DNA of 64,000 bases from Chitinophaga sp. XS-30 (GTDB lineage: Bacteria; Bacteroidota; Bacteroidia; Chitinophagales; Chitinophagaceae), in NCBI RefSeq assembly GCF_008086345.1, contig NZ_CP043006.1:1982032-2046031 (forward strand). Direction: 5' to 3'. A program made the position numbers and the translations under genes. Below, piece by piece: positions 36,381 through 44,831 of the stretch (position 1 is the first letter of the stretch; each line of letters starts with the position of its first letter). The notes below the pieces were generated by a model, which saw only the letters and a list, made by a program, of their open reading frames with translations, made no database searches and was not told the DNA's origin.

Positions 36381-36424
36381 AAAGCAGGCTGTATCACATG
36401 AAACTGATACAGCCTGCTTTTTAT
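36381..36424. terminator. Bidirectional terminator between the transporter and uxaA
   Basis: A perfect 16-bp stem: AAAGCAGGCTGTATCA (36381-36396) and its complement (36405-36420) around an 8-nt loop. T-runs follow on the plus strand and, read the other way, the A-run at 36378-36383 gives T residues on the minus strand. It serves both converging genes. Confidence 0.93.
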
Positions 36425-36459
36425 AATTAATGATCTTTATCGCCGCAACCGCCGCTGCA

Positions 36460-38106
36460 TTAGAGGCTCACACCCCGCTTCCAGGGAATGAAATCATCCT
36501 GGCGCAGTATCTCTGCTTTCGTCAGTATCTCTCCGCTGGCAACTTTTATAACATACTCAAGGATATCCTCACCCATTTCAGGGATCGTTTTCTGCCCGCT
36601 GATGATGCTGCCGGTATCGATGTCGATAATATCAGGCATGCGCTGCGCGAGGCGGGTGTTGGTGGACAGTTTGATCACCGGGGCGATGGGATTGCCGGTG
36701 GGCGTGCCGAGACCGGTGGTGAACAATACGATATTGGCGCCTGAGCCTACTTCCGCGGAGGTGGACTCCACGTCGTTGCCCGGAGTGCAAAGCAGGTTGA
36801 GCCCGGGTTTTGTCACATATTCCGTATAATCCAGCACATCCGTTACCGGGGAATTGCCGCCTTTCTTGGCAGCTCCGGCTGATTTGATGGCATCGGTGAT
36901 CAGGCCGTCCTTGATATTGCCGGGGGAGGGATTCATGTAGAACCCTGAGCCCACGGACTCCGCCTTGTCCGCATAAGTGCGCATGATCGAGATGAATTTG
37001 TCAGCCGTTCTATCATCCACACAACGGTTGATCATTTCCTGTTCAACACCGCAAAGCTCCGGGAATTCAGCCAGGATAGTCGTGCCGCCCAGCGCCACCA
37101 GCAGGTCGGAAGTATGCCCGATAGCCGGATTGGCCGAGATGCCGGAGAACCCGTCCGATCCGCCGCATTCCAGGCCAATTACCACTTTGGAGAGCGGAGC
37201 AGGCTTTCGCTCCTGTTTGTTGGCTGTTATCATCGCCAGGAAAGTATCGCGGATGGCATTGGACAGCATCCTGAACTCGGGGCCGCTGGTCTGCTGCTCG
37301 TACACCAACACCGGTTTGTCGAACTGCGGATTGAGCTTTTTCAGCGCATCCTGCAGAATGGAGACCTGTGCATGCTGGCAGCCAAGGCTCAGTACCGTGG
37401 CGCCTGCCACATTGGGATGATGAATATAGCCGGCCAGCAGCGCGCACAGCGCATCGGAATCCTGTCGGGTACCGCCGCAGCCGCCTTCGTGCGTGAGGAA
37501 TTTGATGCCGTCGATATTCGGAAAAACGGAATTGCGTTTATTGGTATGCGTTACCATATCCGGCTCATAGTTCCGGATAGCTTCCAGGTCGCCGTTCTGA
37601 TAAAGCCTCACAAGTTCGTTCACCTGTTCATTGTATGCTTCGGTCGGTGCAAACCCCAGCCCTTTCTCAAAAGCTGTTTTGATCACGCCAACATTCCTGT
37701 TCTCACAGAACACCATGGGTATCACCAGCCAGTAGTTGCGGGTGCCTACCTGCCCGTCCTTGCGATGGTAGCCCTGGAAGGTCTTGTGCTGCCAGCGGCT
37801 GACATCCGGTTTTTGCCACTCGAAGCTGCTGTCTTTTTCATGAAAAGAATCGGCATCATGGCGGAGGTTCTTCACGGTAATGGCCTCGCCGCTGAGGATC
37901 GGTGCGGAAGCCTTGCCTACCAGTACGCCGTACATCACAACGGAATCGCCGGGCTGAAGATCTGTTAAAGGGAATTTATGTTTTGCGGGAATCGTTTGTT
38001 TCAACTGTAAGATGGAGCCATTGAACTGAATTTCCTTTCCTGCCGGAAGGTCTTGTAGAGCAACCAGCACATTGTCTTTCGGATGGATCTGAAGATAAGT
38101 GTTCAT
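36460..38106 (-). CDS. uxaA: Altronate dehydratase
   Basis: Dehydrates D-altronate to KDG. The 548-aa protein joins an N-terminal SAF domain (about 5-90, starting IHPKDNVLVALQDLPAG) to the large UxaA catalytic part (DGQVGTRNYWLV, GGCGGTRQDSDALCALLAGY, GLECGGSDGFSGISANPAIG, CTPGNDVESTSAEVGSGANIV). Conserved Cys residues probably bind the metal. It is on the opposite strand from the rest of the galacturonate genes, divergent from kduI and convergent with the transporter. Confidence 0.95.
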   Translation of the reverse strand: MNTYLQIHPKDNVLVALQDLPAGKEIQFNGSILQLKQTIPAKHKFPLTDLQPGDSVVMYGVLVGKASAPILSGEAITVKNLRHDADSFHEKDSSFEWQKPDVSRWQHKTFQGYHRKDGQVGTRNYWLVIPMVFCENRNVGVIKTAFEKGLGFAPTEAYNEQVNELVRLYQNGDLEAIRNYEPDMVTHTNKRNSVFPNIDGIKFLTHEGGCGGTRQDSDALCALLAGYIHHPNVAGATVLSLGCQHAQVSILQDALKKLNPQFDKPVLVYEQQTSGPEFRMLSNAIRDTFLAMITANKQERKPAPLSKVVIGLECGGSDGFSGISANPAIGHTSDLLVALGGTTILAEFPELCGVEQEMINRCVDDRTADKFISIMRTYADKAESVGSGFYMNPSPGNIKDGLITDAIKSAGAAKKGGNSPVTDVLDYTEYVTKPGLNLLCTPGNDVESTSAEVGSGANIVLFTTGLGTPTGNPIAPVIKLSTNTRLAQRMPDIIDIDTGSIISGQKTIPEMGEDILEYVIKVASGEILTKAEILRQDDFIPWKRGVSL

Positions 38107-38319
38107 AATAGCTAAAATAGCGTATTTACAAGCTCCCTGTTAATACTAAAATCTGAATTCTTGATCGGATATTAACTAAAGCAAAGTTAAGCAAAAGTTT
38201 CACCCCGGAAAGCGCTCAAACCCCGTCGCCGCCCAGCCCGAACGTTTATTTCAGTGACTTGCCCGGACGGTACCCGGAAGGGAATGCCGGGGCACGCTGC
38301 GGCCCGCAACCTATTATTA
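38107..38319. other. Divergent uxaA-kduI control region (left part)
   Basis: No gene. It holds the probable uxaA -7 box at 38182-38189 and a GC-rich stretch at 38205-38310 without clear structure. The LacI operator and kduI promoter follow at 38320-38359. Confidence 0.5.
38182..38189 (-). promoter_or_regulatory. Candidate -7 box of uxaA
   Basis: TAACTTTG on the minus strand is an exact TAnnTTTG match, 75 bases upstream of the uxaA start. The -33 region is not obvious. Confidence 0.45.
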
Positions 38320-38333
38320 TGCAAACGTTTGCA
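38320..38333. promoter_or_regulatory. LacI-family operator (perfect 14-bp palindrome)
   Basis: TGCAAACGTTTGCA is a perfect palindrome with the central CG typical of LacI/GalR operators. It covers the -33 TTTG of the probable kduI promoter, so binding would block initiation. The LacI-type gene at 40190-41233 is the obvious candidate regulator. Confidence 0.82.
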
Positions 38334-38359
38334 TTTCTCGTCTTTTCATATTACCTTTC
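38328..38359 (+). promoter_or_regulatory. Probable kduI promoter (TTTG-20-TACCTTTC)
   Basis: TTTG at 38328-38331 lies 20 nt upstream of TACCTTTC (38352-38359), one base off the -7 consensus. It overlaps the palindromic operator and would give a leader of about 60 nt. Confidence 0.6.
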
Positions 38360-38424
38360 CGTTGTTAATGCAACCCGCAGGTTACGGCCTGTGGCCGAAA
38401 AACTGAACAAATTAACCTTTCATC

Positions 38425-39267
38425 ATGAGCACATCCATCGAAACAAGATATGCCAGCAGTCCGCGTGAAGCCAAATCCTGGGATACCACGCAGGCGAGGG
38501 AAGCCCTTTTGATCCCTTCCCTCTTTGAACCGGGCCGCATAAAGCTGGTGTACAGCCATTACGACCGTTTTATCGCCGGCGGGGCCATGCCCGTTGCGCA
38601 GCCGTTAAAGCTGGAAACAACTGATCCGCTGAAAGCGGATTATTTCCTGGAGCGCCGGGAGCTGGGTATCATCAACACCGGCGGCGCCGGAACGGTAACG
38701 GTGGATGGCGAAGTGTTCGGCATAGATTTCAAGGAAGCATTGTATATCGGAAGAGGGAAGAAGGAAGTCGTGTTTGCCAGCAGCGATGCGGCATCACCGG
38801 CCCTTTTTTATATCAACTCAACGCCCGCGCATACCAGTTACCCCACCCGCCGCATTACCCGGCAGGAAGCGGATATAGTTGTGCTGGGTGCGCAGGAAAC
38901 CTCCAATCTCCGCACCATCAATAAATTGCTCGTGAATTCCGTGCTGCCTACCTGCCAGCTGCAGATGGGCATGACGGAGCTGCAGCCCGGGAATACCTGG
39001 AACACCATGCCGGCCCATACGCACGACCGCCGTATGGAAGTGTATTGCTATTTTGAAGTGCCGCAGGGCCAGGCTGTTTGCCATTTCTGGGGGGAGCCGC
39101 AGGAAACCCGGCATATCTGGATGCAGAACAACCAGGCCGTGATATCCCCGCCCTGGTCCATTCACTCCGGTGCAGGCACCAGCAACTATACCTTCATCTG
39201 GGGCATGGCCGGCGAGAACCTGGATTATGGGGATATGGACCATTGCGCCATTCCTGACCTCCGGTAG
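38425..39267 (+). CDS. kduI: 5-dehydro-4-deoxy-D-glucuronate isomerase
   Basis: Isomerises the unsaturated-uronate product 5-keto-4-deoxyuronate on the way to KDG. The 280-aa cupin-type enzyme shows ELGIINTGGAGTVTVDG in the N-terminal half and the metal site MPAHTHDRRMEVYCYF followed by PPWSIHSGAGTSNYTFIWGM. Length is typical. It is followed after 119 bases by kduD, its partner in the pathway. Confidence 0.96.
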   Translation: MSTSIETRYASSPREAKSWDTTQAREALLIPSLFEPGRIKLVYSHYDRFIAGGAMPVAQPLKLETTDPLKADYFLERRELGIINTGGAGTVTVDGEVFGIDFKEALYIGRGKKEVVFASSDAASPALFYINSTPAHTSYPTRRITRQEADIVVLGAQETSNLRTINKLLVNSVLPTCQLQMGMTELQPGNTWNTMPAHTHDRRMEVYCYFEVPQGQAVCHFWGEPQETRHIWMQNNQAVISPPWSIHSGAGTSNYTFIWGMAGENLDYGDMDHCAIPDLR

Positions 39268-39386
39268 GCGGCGCCGGTTCGGGCAACAGGCGGGTGCCTG
39301 GCATCCCCCGATTGCCGCAGCAGTGCTTTGGTCAGCCTGTGGGAGAAACAGGCTACCGATTTTTCACAAGAAAACTTCCTTACATA

Positions 39387-40157
39387 ATGAGCGTACGCGA
39401 TCTTTTTAGTCTACAAGGTAAAACCGCGCTGGTCACCGGCTGTAAAAGAGGGATCGGCAAAGCGATGGCTGTGGCGCTGGCAGAGGCCGGAGCCGATATC
39501 ATCGGCGTATCTGCCTCCCTGGAGACCACCGGCAGCGATGTAGAAAAAGCAGTACTGGCCACCGGCCGGAAATTCCGCGCCTACCAATGCGATTTTGGGA
39601 AGCGCGAAGCATTGCATACTTTTATCCGGACGGTACAGAAGGATTTTCCGGTCATAGACATCCTTGTCAATAATGCAGGGACCATCATGCGCAAGCCGGC
39701 GGCAGAACATCCTGACGAGTATTGGGATGAGGTGATCGCAATCAACCAGACGGCCCAGTTCATTCTCACCCGCGATATCGGGAAAGGAATGCTGGAACGG
39801 GGGAAAGGTAAAGTGATCTTTACAGCCTCCCTGCTTACTTTCCAGGGCGGTATCAACGTACCCGGTTATGCTGCCAGCAAGGGAGCAGTGGGACAGTTGA
39901 CGAAGGCCTTTGCCAATGAGTGGGCCTCCCGCGGTGTGAATGTCAATGCCATTGCTCCCGGTTATATTTCCACGGATAACACGGCAGCATTACGCGCAGA
40001 CGAGAAACGCAGCCAGGGCATATTGGAACGCATTCCCGCAGCACGCTGGGGGGAACCGGAAGACTTTATGGGACCCGTCGTATTCCTGGCTTCCGAAGCT
40101 TCCAGCTATATGCACGGCACCGTCATGACGGTGGATGGCGGCTGGATGGGACGGTAA
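39387..40157 (+). CDS. kduD: 2-dehydro-3-deoxy-D-gluconate 5-dehydrogenase (SDR family)
   Basis: Oxidoreductase turning 2,5-diketo-3-deoxygluconate into KDG. The 256-aa short-chain dehydrogenase has TGCKRGIGKAMA (cofactor loop), NNAGTI, catalytic Ser in FTASLLTFQGG and YAASKGAVGQL (Tyr, Lys). I use MSVRDLFSLQGKTALVTG at 39387; the ATG at 39294 would add 31 unrelated residues. Next to kduI the assignment is firm, although SDR specificity alone would not be. Confidence 0.92.
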   Translation: MSVRDLFSLQGKTALVTGCKRGIGKAMAVALAEAGADIIGVSASLETTGSDVEKAVLATGRKFRAYQCDFGKREALHTFIRTVQKDFPVIDILVNNAGTIMRKPAAEHPDEYWDEVIAINQTAQFILTRDIGKGMLERGKGKVIFTASLLTFQGGINVPGYAASKGAVGQLTKAFANEWASRGVNVNAIAPGYISTDNTAALRADEKRSQGILERIPAARWGEPEDFMGPVVFLASEASSYMHGTVMTVDGGWMGR

Positions 40158-40189
40158 GCTTTCTGCTTCCAAAATTAACGCATCAACGT

Positions 40190-41233
40190 ATGTCCATCCG
40201 CTCAGAAAAAACTATCGTAGATATTGCGGCAGAGTTGCAGCTTTCCGTGTCCACCGTTTCAAGGGCACTGAACGATCATCCCAATATCAGTGTAAAGACC
40301 AAGGAAAGGGTAAAGAAAATGGCCCGCAAGCTGGGTTACCGCCCGAATGCCATGGCCGCCGGCCTCCGTAACAACAAAAGCAGGACCATCGGCCTGATCG
40401 TCCCGCGCATCTCGATGTTCTTTCCCGCAGCGATCACCACCGTGATGCAGAACAAATTACAGGAATACGGATACAACCTGATCATCTGCCAGAGCAACGA
40501 TTCCCTGGAGCAGGAGATCGCACTGGTGAATACGCTGTACTCTGCCCGGGTGGACGGCCTCGCCGTATCCGCCACACTGTACACCACCGATTTTTCGCAT
40601 TTCGATGTCTTCAAGCAGCACAATATCCCCCTTGTTTTCTTCGACCGCGTACCGAAAGATTACAACGTAAAAGTGATCAAGGGCGATGACCTGCAGGGCG
40701 GGTACCTGGCAACGGAACACCTGATCAGTAAAGGCTGCAGGGATATTGTGCATATCTCCGGCCCCCTCACCTGCAATCTCTACAGGGAGCGGCTGGCAGG
40801 TTATAAAGATGCGCTCCAGAAACACAAGATCCCCTTTAAAAAGCAAAGGGTCTTCTTCCACGAACTGACGCGGGAAAATGCTTTGCAGACGGCTCAAAGG
40901 ATATTTGAAAAGAAACCTTACCCCGATGGCATTTTCGCTACCAACGATACCACCGCCGTCACATTGCTGGAGTATTGCCGGAACAATGGCATATCCGTGC
41001 CGCAGCAATGCCGCATCATCGGTTATTCCAACGATCCGCGAACAGAGATCGTGACGCCATCCATTACTTCGGTGGACCAGCATCCTGTTACCATGGGGGA
41101 ACGGATCGTGGCTTCGCTGATGGAGCTCATCCAGGCCAAACACCCATCCACCTACAAACATTCCCAGGAAATAGTGCCGATAGAACTGGTGGAAAGGGAT
41201 TCCACCGGCGGCCCGGCCAAACGAAAGAAATAA
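40190..41233 (+). CDS. LacI-family transcriptional regulator of the uronate genes
   Basis: A 347-aa regulator: N-terminal helix-turn-helix (about 8-55: TIVDIAAELQLSVSTVSRAL, then the hinge LRNNKSRTIGLIVP) and a periplasmic-binding-like effector domain (about 65-340). It lies 32 bases after kduD and 15 bases before the GH88 gene, so it is probably transcribed with them. It most likely binds the palindrome at 38320-38333. The effector could be KDG or another uronate intermediate; this is inference. Confidence 0.92.
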   Translation: MSIRSEKTIVDIAAELQLSVSTVSRALNDHPNISVKTKERVKKMARKLGYRPNAMAAGLRNNKSRTIGLIVPRISMFFPAAITTVMQNKLQEYGYNLIICQSNDSLEQEIALVNTLYSARVDGLAVSATLYTTDFSHFDVFKQHNIPLVFFDRVPKDYNVKVIKGDDLQGGYLATEHLISKGCRDIVHISGPLTCNLYRERLAGYKDALQKHKIPFKKQRVFFHELTRENALQTAQRIFEKKPYPDGIFATNDTTAVTLLEYCRNNGISVPQQCRIIGYSNDPRTEIVTPSITSVDQHPVTMGERIVASLMELIQAKHPSTYKHSQEIVPIELVERDSTGGPAKRKK

Positions 41234-41248
41234 ACCTGATCGAACGTT

Positions 41249-42430
41249 ATGAAAAAAATTGCCTTCCTGTTATTTGCCTGCTGGATCACTACCGCCCAGG
41301 CACAAACGAAATTATCCGCTGACGAAATGAGCGCCCTGGTGGAAGAAAGCTTGCAGTTCTCCGCCCGGCAATATAAACATATGATGCGGTCGGTACCGGA
41401 TTCCCTGCTGCCCCGTTCCACCAATACAGACGGCAGCCTGATGACCGCAAAGTTCAACTGGTGGACCGGCGGCTTCTATCCCGGCTCCTGCTGGTACCTT
41501 TACGAATACTCGAAAGATCCGGTATTCCGGCAGGAAGCGGTAAAACGTATGACGTTGCTGCTCCCCAATCAGTACCGCACCAATACGCACGATCTCGGGT
41601 TCCTCATGTACTGCAGCTTTGGCAATGGTCTCCGGCTGGAAGGCACGGAAGCGTACAAAGATATCCTGATGACCAGCTCCCGTTCCCTGTCTACCCGCTT
41701 CAAACCCACCATCGGCGCTATCCGCTCCTGGGACCACCGCCAATGGAAATGCCCGGTGATCATCGACAACATGATGAACCTCGAAATGCTTTTCTGGGCC
41801 TCAAAGCATAGCGGCGATCCTGCTTTCCGCGATATCGCCGTTGCCCATGCCAATACCACCATGAAAAATCATTTCCGGCCGGATTACAGTTCTTACCACG
41901 TCGTGGATTATGATTCCATCAGCGGCCAGGTGATCGCCAGAAAAACCCATCAGGGCCATGCCGATGAATCCGCCTGGAGCCGCGGCCAGGCATGGGGCCT
42001 GTACGGATACACGTTGATGTACCGCGAAACAAAGGATAAAAAATATCTCACCCAGGCCCGCCGCATTGCGGACTATATGCTGAACCATCCCCGTATGCCG
42101 GAAGACCTGGTGCCGTATTACGATTATGATGCCCCCGAAATACCGAACGCTATCCGCGATGCTTCCGCCGCAGCCGTCATGAGCTCCGCCTTGCTGGAAC
42201 TGAGCCGGTACACAAAGAAAAGAGACAGCAAACGGTACTGGAATGCCGGCGCGGACGCCCTGGCCAGTCTTGCCGGGCCTGCCTATCGCGCAAAGGAAGG
42301 GGAGAACAATCACTTCATCCTCATGCACAGCACCGGCTCCAAGCCTGGTAACTCCGAGCTGGATGTGCCGCTGACGTACGCGGATTATTACTTCCTCGAA
42401 GCACTGCTCCGGTACCGGCAGTGGAAATAA
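41249..42430 (+). CDS. GH88 unsaturated glucuronyl/galacturonyl hydrolase
   Basis: A 393-aa exported glycoside hydrolase that removes the unsaturated uronate left by polysaccharide lyases, feeding kduI. A signal peptide (1-18, ending AQA) precedes the (alpha/alpha)6 barrel. The two conserved Asp residues appear as Asp115 (NTHDLGFLM) and Asp173 (IIDNMMNLEM). The stretch HADESAWSRGQAWGLYGYTL is a strong GH88 hallmark. It is co-oriented with kduI, kduD and lacI. GH105 is a relative but fits the motifs less well. Confidence 0.92.
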   Translation: MKKIAFLLFACWITTAQAQTKLSADEMSALVEESLQFSARQYKHMMRSVPDSLLPRSTNTDGSLMTAKFNWWTGGFYPGSCWYLYEYSKDPVFRQEAVKRMTLLLPNQYRTNTHDLGFLMYCSFGNGLRLEGTEAYKDILMTSSRSLSTRFKPTIGAIRSWDHRQWKCPVIIDNMMNLEMLFWASKHSGDPAFRDIAVAHANTTMKNHFRPDYSSYHVVDYDSISGQVIARKTHQGHADESAWSRGQAWGLYGYTLMYRETKDKKYLTQARRIADYMLNHPRMPEDLVPYYDYDAPEIPNAIRDASAAAVMSSALLELSRYTKKRDSKRYWNAGADALASLAGPAYRAKEGENNHFILMHSTGSKPGNSELDVPLTYADYYFLEALLRYRQWK

Positions 42431-42502
42431 ATCCCGATACTCTGTTAACCCTGCGACCCGTTTTTTTTGTTTATTTTAGCCAAAATACGAAACGACGGGC
42501 GC

Positions 42503-44779
42503 ATGATTCATTTACCAAATCTTATTATGGACCTGGCCCTGATCCTGGGCGCAGCTGCCGTGACCACGCTGATATTCAAGAAGCTGAAGCAGCCGCTGGT
42601 ATTGGGCTACCTGATCGCGGGCATCCTGGTAGGTCCTTATTTTGACTTGTTTCCGACCATTAAAGAGAAAGGCAATATCGAAGTATGGGCAGAGATCGGT
42701 GTGATATTTTTATTGTTCAGCCTGGGGCTTGAATTCAGTTTCAAAAAACTGATGAAAGTAGGCGGCTCCGCTTCTATCACTGCTTTGGTAGAAGTGGTGG
42801 TGATGCTGTGCCTGGGGTATGGCACCGGCCAGTTATTGGGTTGGTCGCAAATGGACAGCATTTTCCTGGGAGGGGTGTTATCCATTTCCTCCACAACCAT
42901 TATCATCAGGGCATTTGAAGAACTGGGGGTGAAAGGCCAGAAGTTTGCCGGCCTGGTTTTTGGCATCCTGGTGGTGGAAGACCTGGTGGCTATCGTGCTG
43001 CTGGTGTTATTGTCCACCGTTGCCGTCAGCCAGCAGTTCGCGGGGCAGGAGATGCTGGTTTCCGTGATCAAGCTCGTGTTCTTCCTTATTCTCTGGTTCA
43101 TCGGCGGTATCTTTTTTATCCCCACCCTGCTCAAGAAAACAAAATCGCTGATGAGCGAGGAAACCCTGTTGGTAACCTCGCTGAGCCTGTGTTTGCTGAT
43201 GGTGGTACTGGCTACCCAGGTAGGTTTCTCCGCGGCGCTCGGCGCCTTCATCATGGGCTCCATCCTGGCCGAGACTACCCAGGCGGAGAAAATAGAACAC
43301 CTGGTGAAATCCGTGAAAGACCTCTTCGGCGCCATCTTCTTCGTCTCGGTAGGTATGCTGATAGATCCCCGGATGCTGCAGGAACACTTCGGGCCGGTGA
43401 TCCTTATCACCCTCGTGACCATATTCGGTAAAACCATCAGTACCGCTACCGGTGCGGTTTTATCGGGACAGCCACTCAAATCCTCCGTGCAGGCAGGCAT
43501 GAGTCTCGCGCAGATCGGGGAATTCTCGTTCATTATCGCCACATTGGGATTGACTCTGAAGGTCACCAGTGATTTTATATACCCGATCGCCGTGGCGGTT
43601 TCTGCAATTTCCACCTTTACCACACCCTACATGATCAAGGTGGCGGAACCGTTTTATAATTGGCTGGACAAGCGTATCCCTGAAAAATGGAAAGCGGCTT
43701 TGTCCCGCTACAGCACCGGCGCACAAACCATCTCACAGGCGAGTGACTGGCAACTGGTGCTGAAAGGATATGCGATCAATACCGTTGTATTTTCGGTGAT
43801 CGTGATCGCCATCAGCCTGCTGTCGTCCCTGTACGTGCTGCCGAATGCCGATCTGTGGTTCGGAGAGCAATGGGGGCGGGCTGCAACGGCTGTAGTGACA
43901 TTGATCGTTATGATGCCTTTCCTCTGGGCGCTGGCCGTCAGGCAGGTGCAGACCACCGCGTTTGCCAACCTTCATGCGCAGAACCGGTATAAAGGGCCGC
44001 TGTGGCTGTTGCGCATCGCGAGGATAGGGCTTGCCGTGTTCTATATCGGATTTACGCTGGGCCGGTTCTTCTCTTTTGCCATAGCCGTCTCCGTTACCTT
44101 GATGATCGTGGTGATACTGATACTGCTGTCAAAGAAGATCCAGCTGTTCTACAACCGCCTGGAAGCCAGGTTTCTCAGGAATTTCAATGAACGCGAAGCC
44201 GCAGCGGCGGCAAAAGAGCAACAAAAAGTGGTGTTGGCTCCCTGGGATGCACATCTTACTTCGTTCACCGTTCATCCGGAATGGGAAGGCGTGGGCAGAA
44301 CACTGGAAGAGCTGAGCCTACGGGAGCGTTATGGGGTGAATATCGGTGTGATAGAAAGAGGCGAAAAGCTGATACCCATTCCCCAGAAATCTGAACGGCT
44401 GTTCCCGGGAGACCGGTTGCAGGTGATCGGAACAGACGAGCAGATCACACTCTTCCGCAATTATATTGATCAGCATTTGCCGCAAAGCAATACTTCCAGA
44501 ACAGAAGTGGAGCTGCGCCGGTACGAAGTATTGCCCGGATCAACGGTACATAACAAAACCATCCGCCAGTCCGGTATCCGCGAGTTGGCCCGCAGCCTGG
44601 TAGTAGGTATAGAGCGTGGCGATCAGCGTATCCTGAACCCCGTTTCTGATATGGTACTGGAAGAAAATGATGTGGTATGGGTCGTAGGCAATCCCCGCCG
44701 TATCGCTACGCTGTTCCGGGTGAAGAACGACAGCAGGAGCGAAACGAGGGGCGAAGCCCAGCAACCGCAAACTATATAA
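42503..44779 (+). CDS. CPA2-type cation:proton antiporter with two RCK_C domains
   Basis: A 758-aa inner-membrane antiporter. The Na+/H+ exchanger domain has about 12 membrane segments (about 5-375, starting LILGAAAVTTLIF; includes EDLVAIVLLVLL and AALGAFIMGSILAETTQA). A second group of segments lies at about 425-545. The cytoplasmic C-terminus carries two RCK_C (TrkA_C) domains (about 585-655 and 670-750), each with a GDRLQVIGT- or ENDVVWVVGN-type strand. I see no RCK_N nucleotide-binding domain, unlike KefB/KefC. The start is 42503 (MIHLPNLIMD). The transported cation, K+ or Na+, is uncertain. Confidence 0.9.
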   Translation: MIHLPNLIMDLALILGAAAVTTLIFKKLKQPLVLGYLIAGILVGPYFDLFPTIKEKGNIEVWAEIGVIFLLFSLGLEFSFKKLMKVGGSASITALVEVVVMLCLGYGTGQLLGWSQMDSIFLGGVLSISSTTIIIRAFEELGVKGQKFAGLVFGILVVEDLVAIVLLVLLSTVAVSQQFAGQEMLVSVIKLVFFLILWFIGGIFFIPTLLKKTKSLMSEETLLVTSLSLCLLMVVLATQVGFSAALGAFIMGSILAETTQAEKIEHLVKSVKDLFGAIFFVSVGMLIDPRMLQEHFGPVILITLVTIFGKTISTATGAVLSGQPLKSSVQAGMSLAQIGEFSFIIATLGLTLKVTSDFIYPIAVAVSAISTFTTPYMIKVAEPFYNWLDKRIPEKWKAALSRYSTGAQTISQASDWQLVLKGYAINTVVFSVIVIAISLLSSLYVLPNADLWFGEQWGRAATAVVTLIVMMPFLWALAVRQVQTTAFANLHAQNRYKGPLWLLRIARIGLAVFYIGFTLGRFFSFAIAVSVTLMIVVILILLSKKIQLFYNRLEARFLRNFNEREAAAAAKEQQKVVLAPWDAHLTSFTVHPEWEGVGRTLEELSLRERYGVNIGVIERGEKLIPIPQKSERLFPGDRLQVIGTDEQITLFRNYIDQHLPQSNTSRTEVELRRYEVLPGSTVHNKTIRQSGIRELARSLVVGIERGDQRILNPVSDMVLEENDVVWVVGNPRRIATLFRVKNDSRSETRGEAQQPQTI

Positions 44780-44831
44780 ATCTTTCCCCTAATTCTGTAA
44801 TGCTTTCCCCTTTGTATCGGCGGACCTTTGT

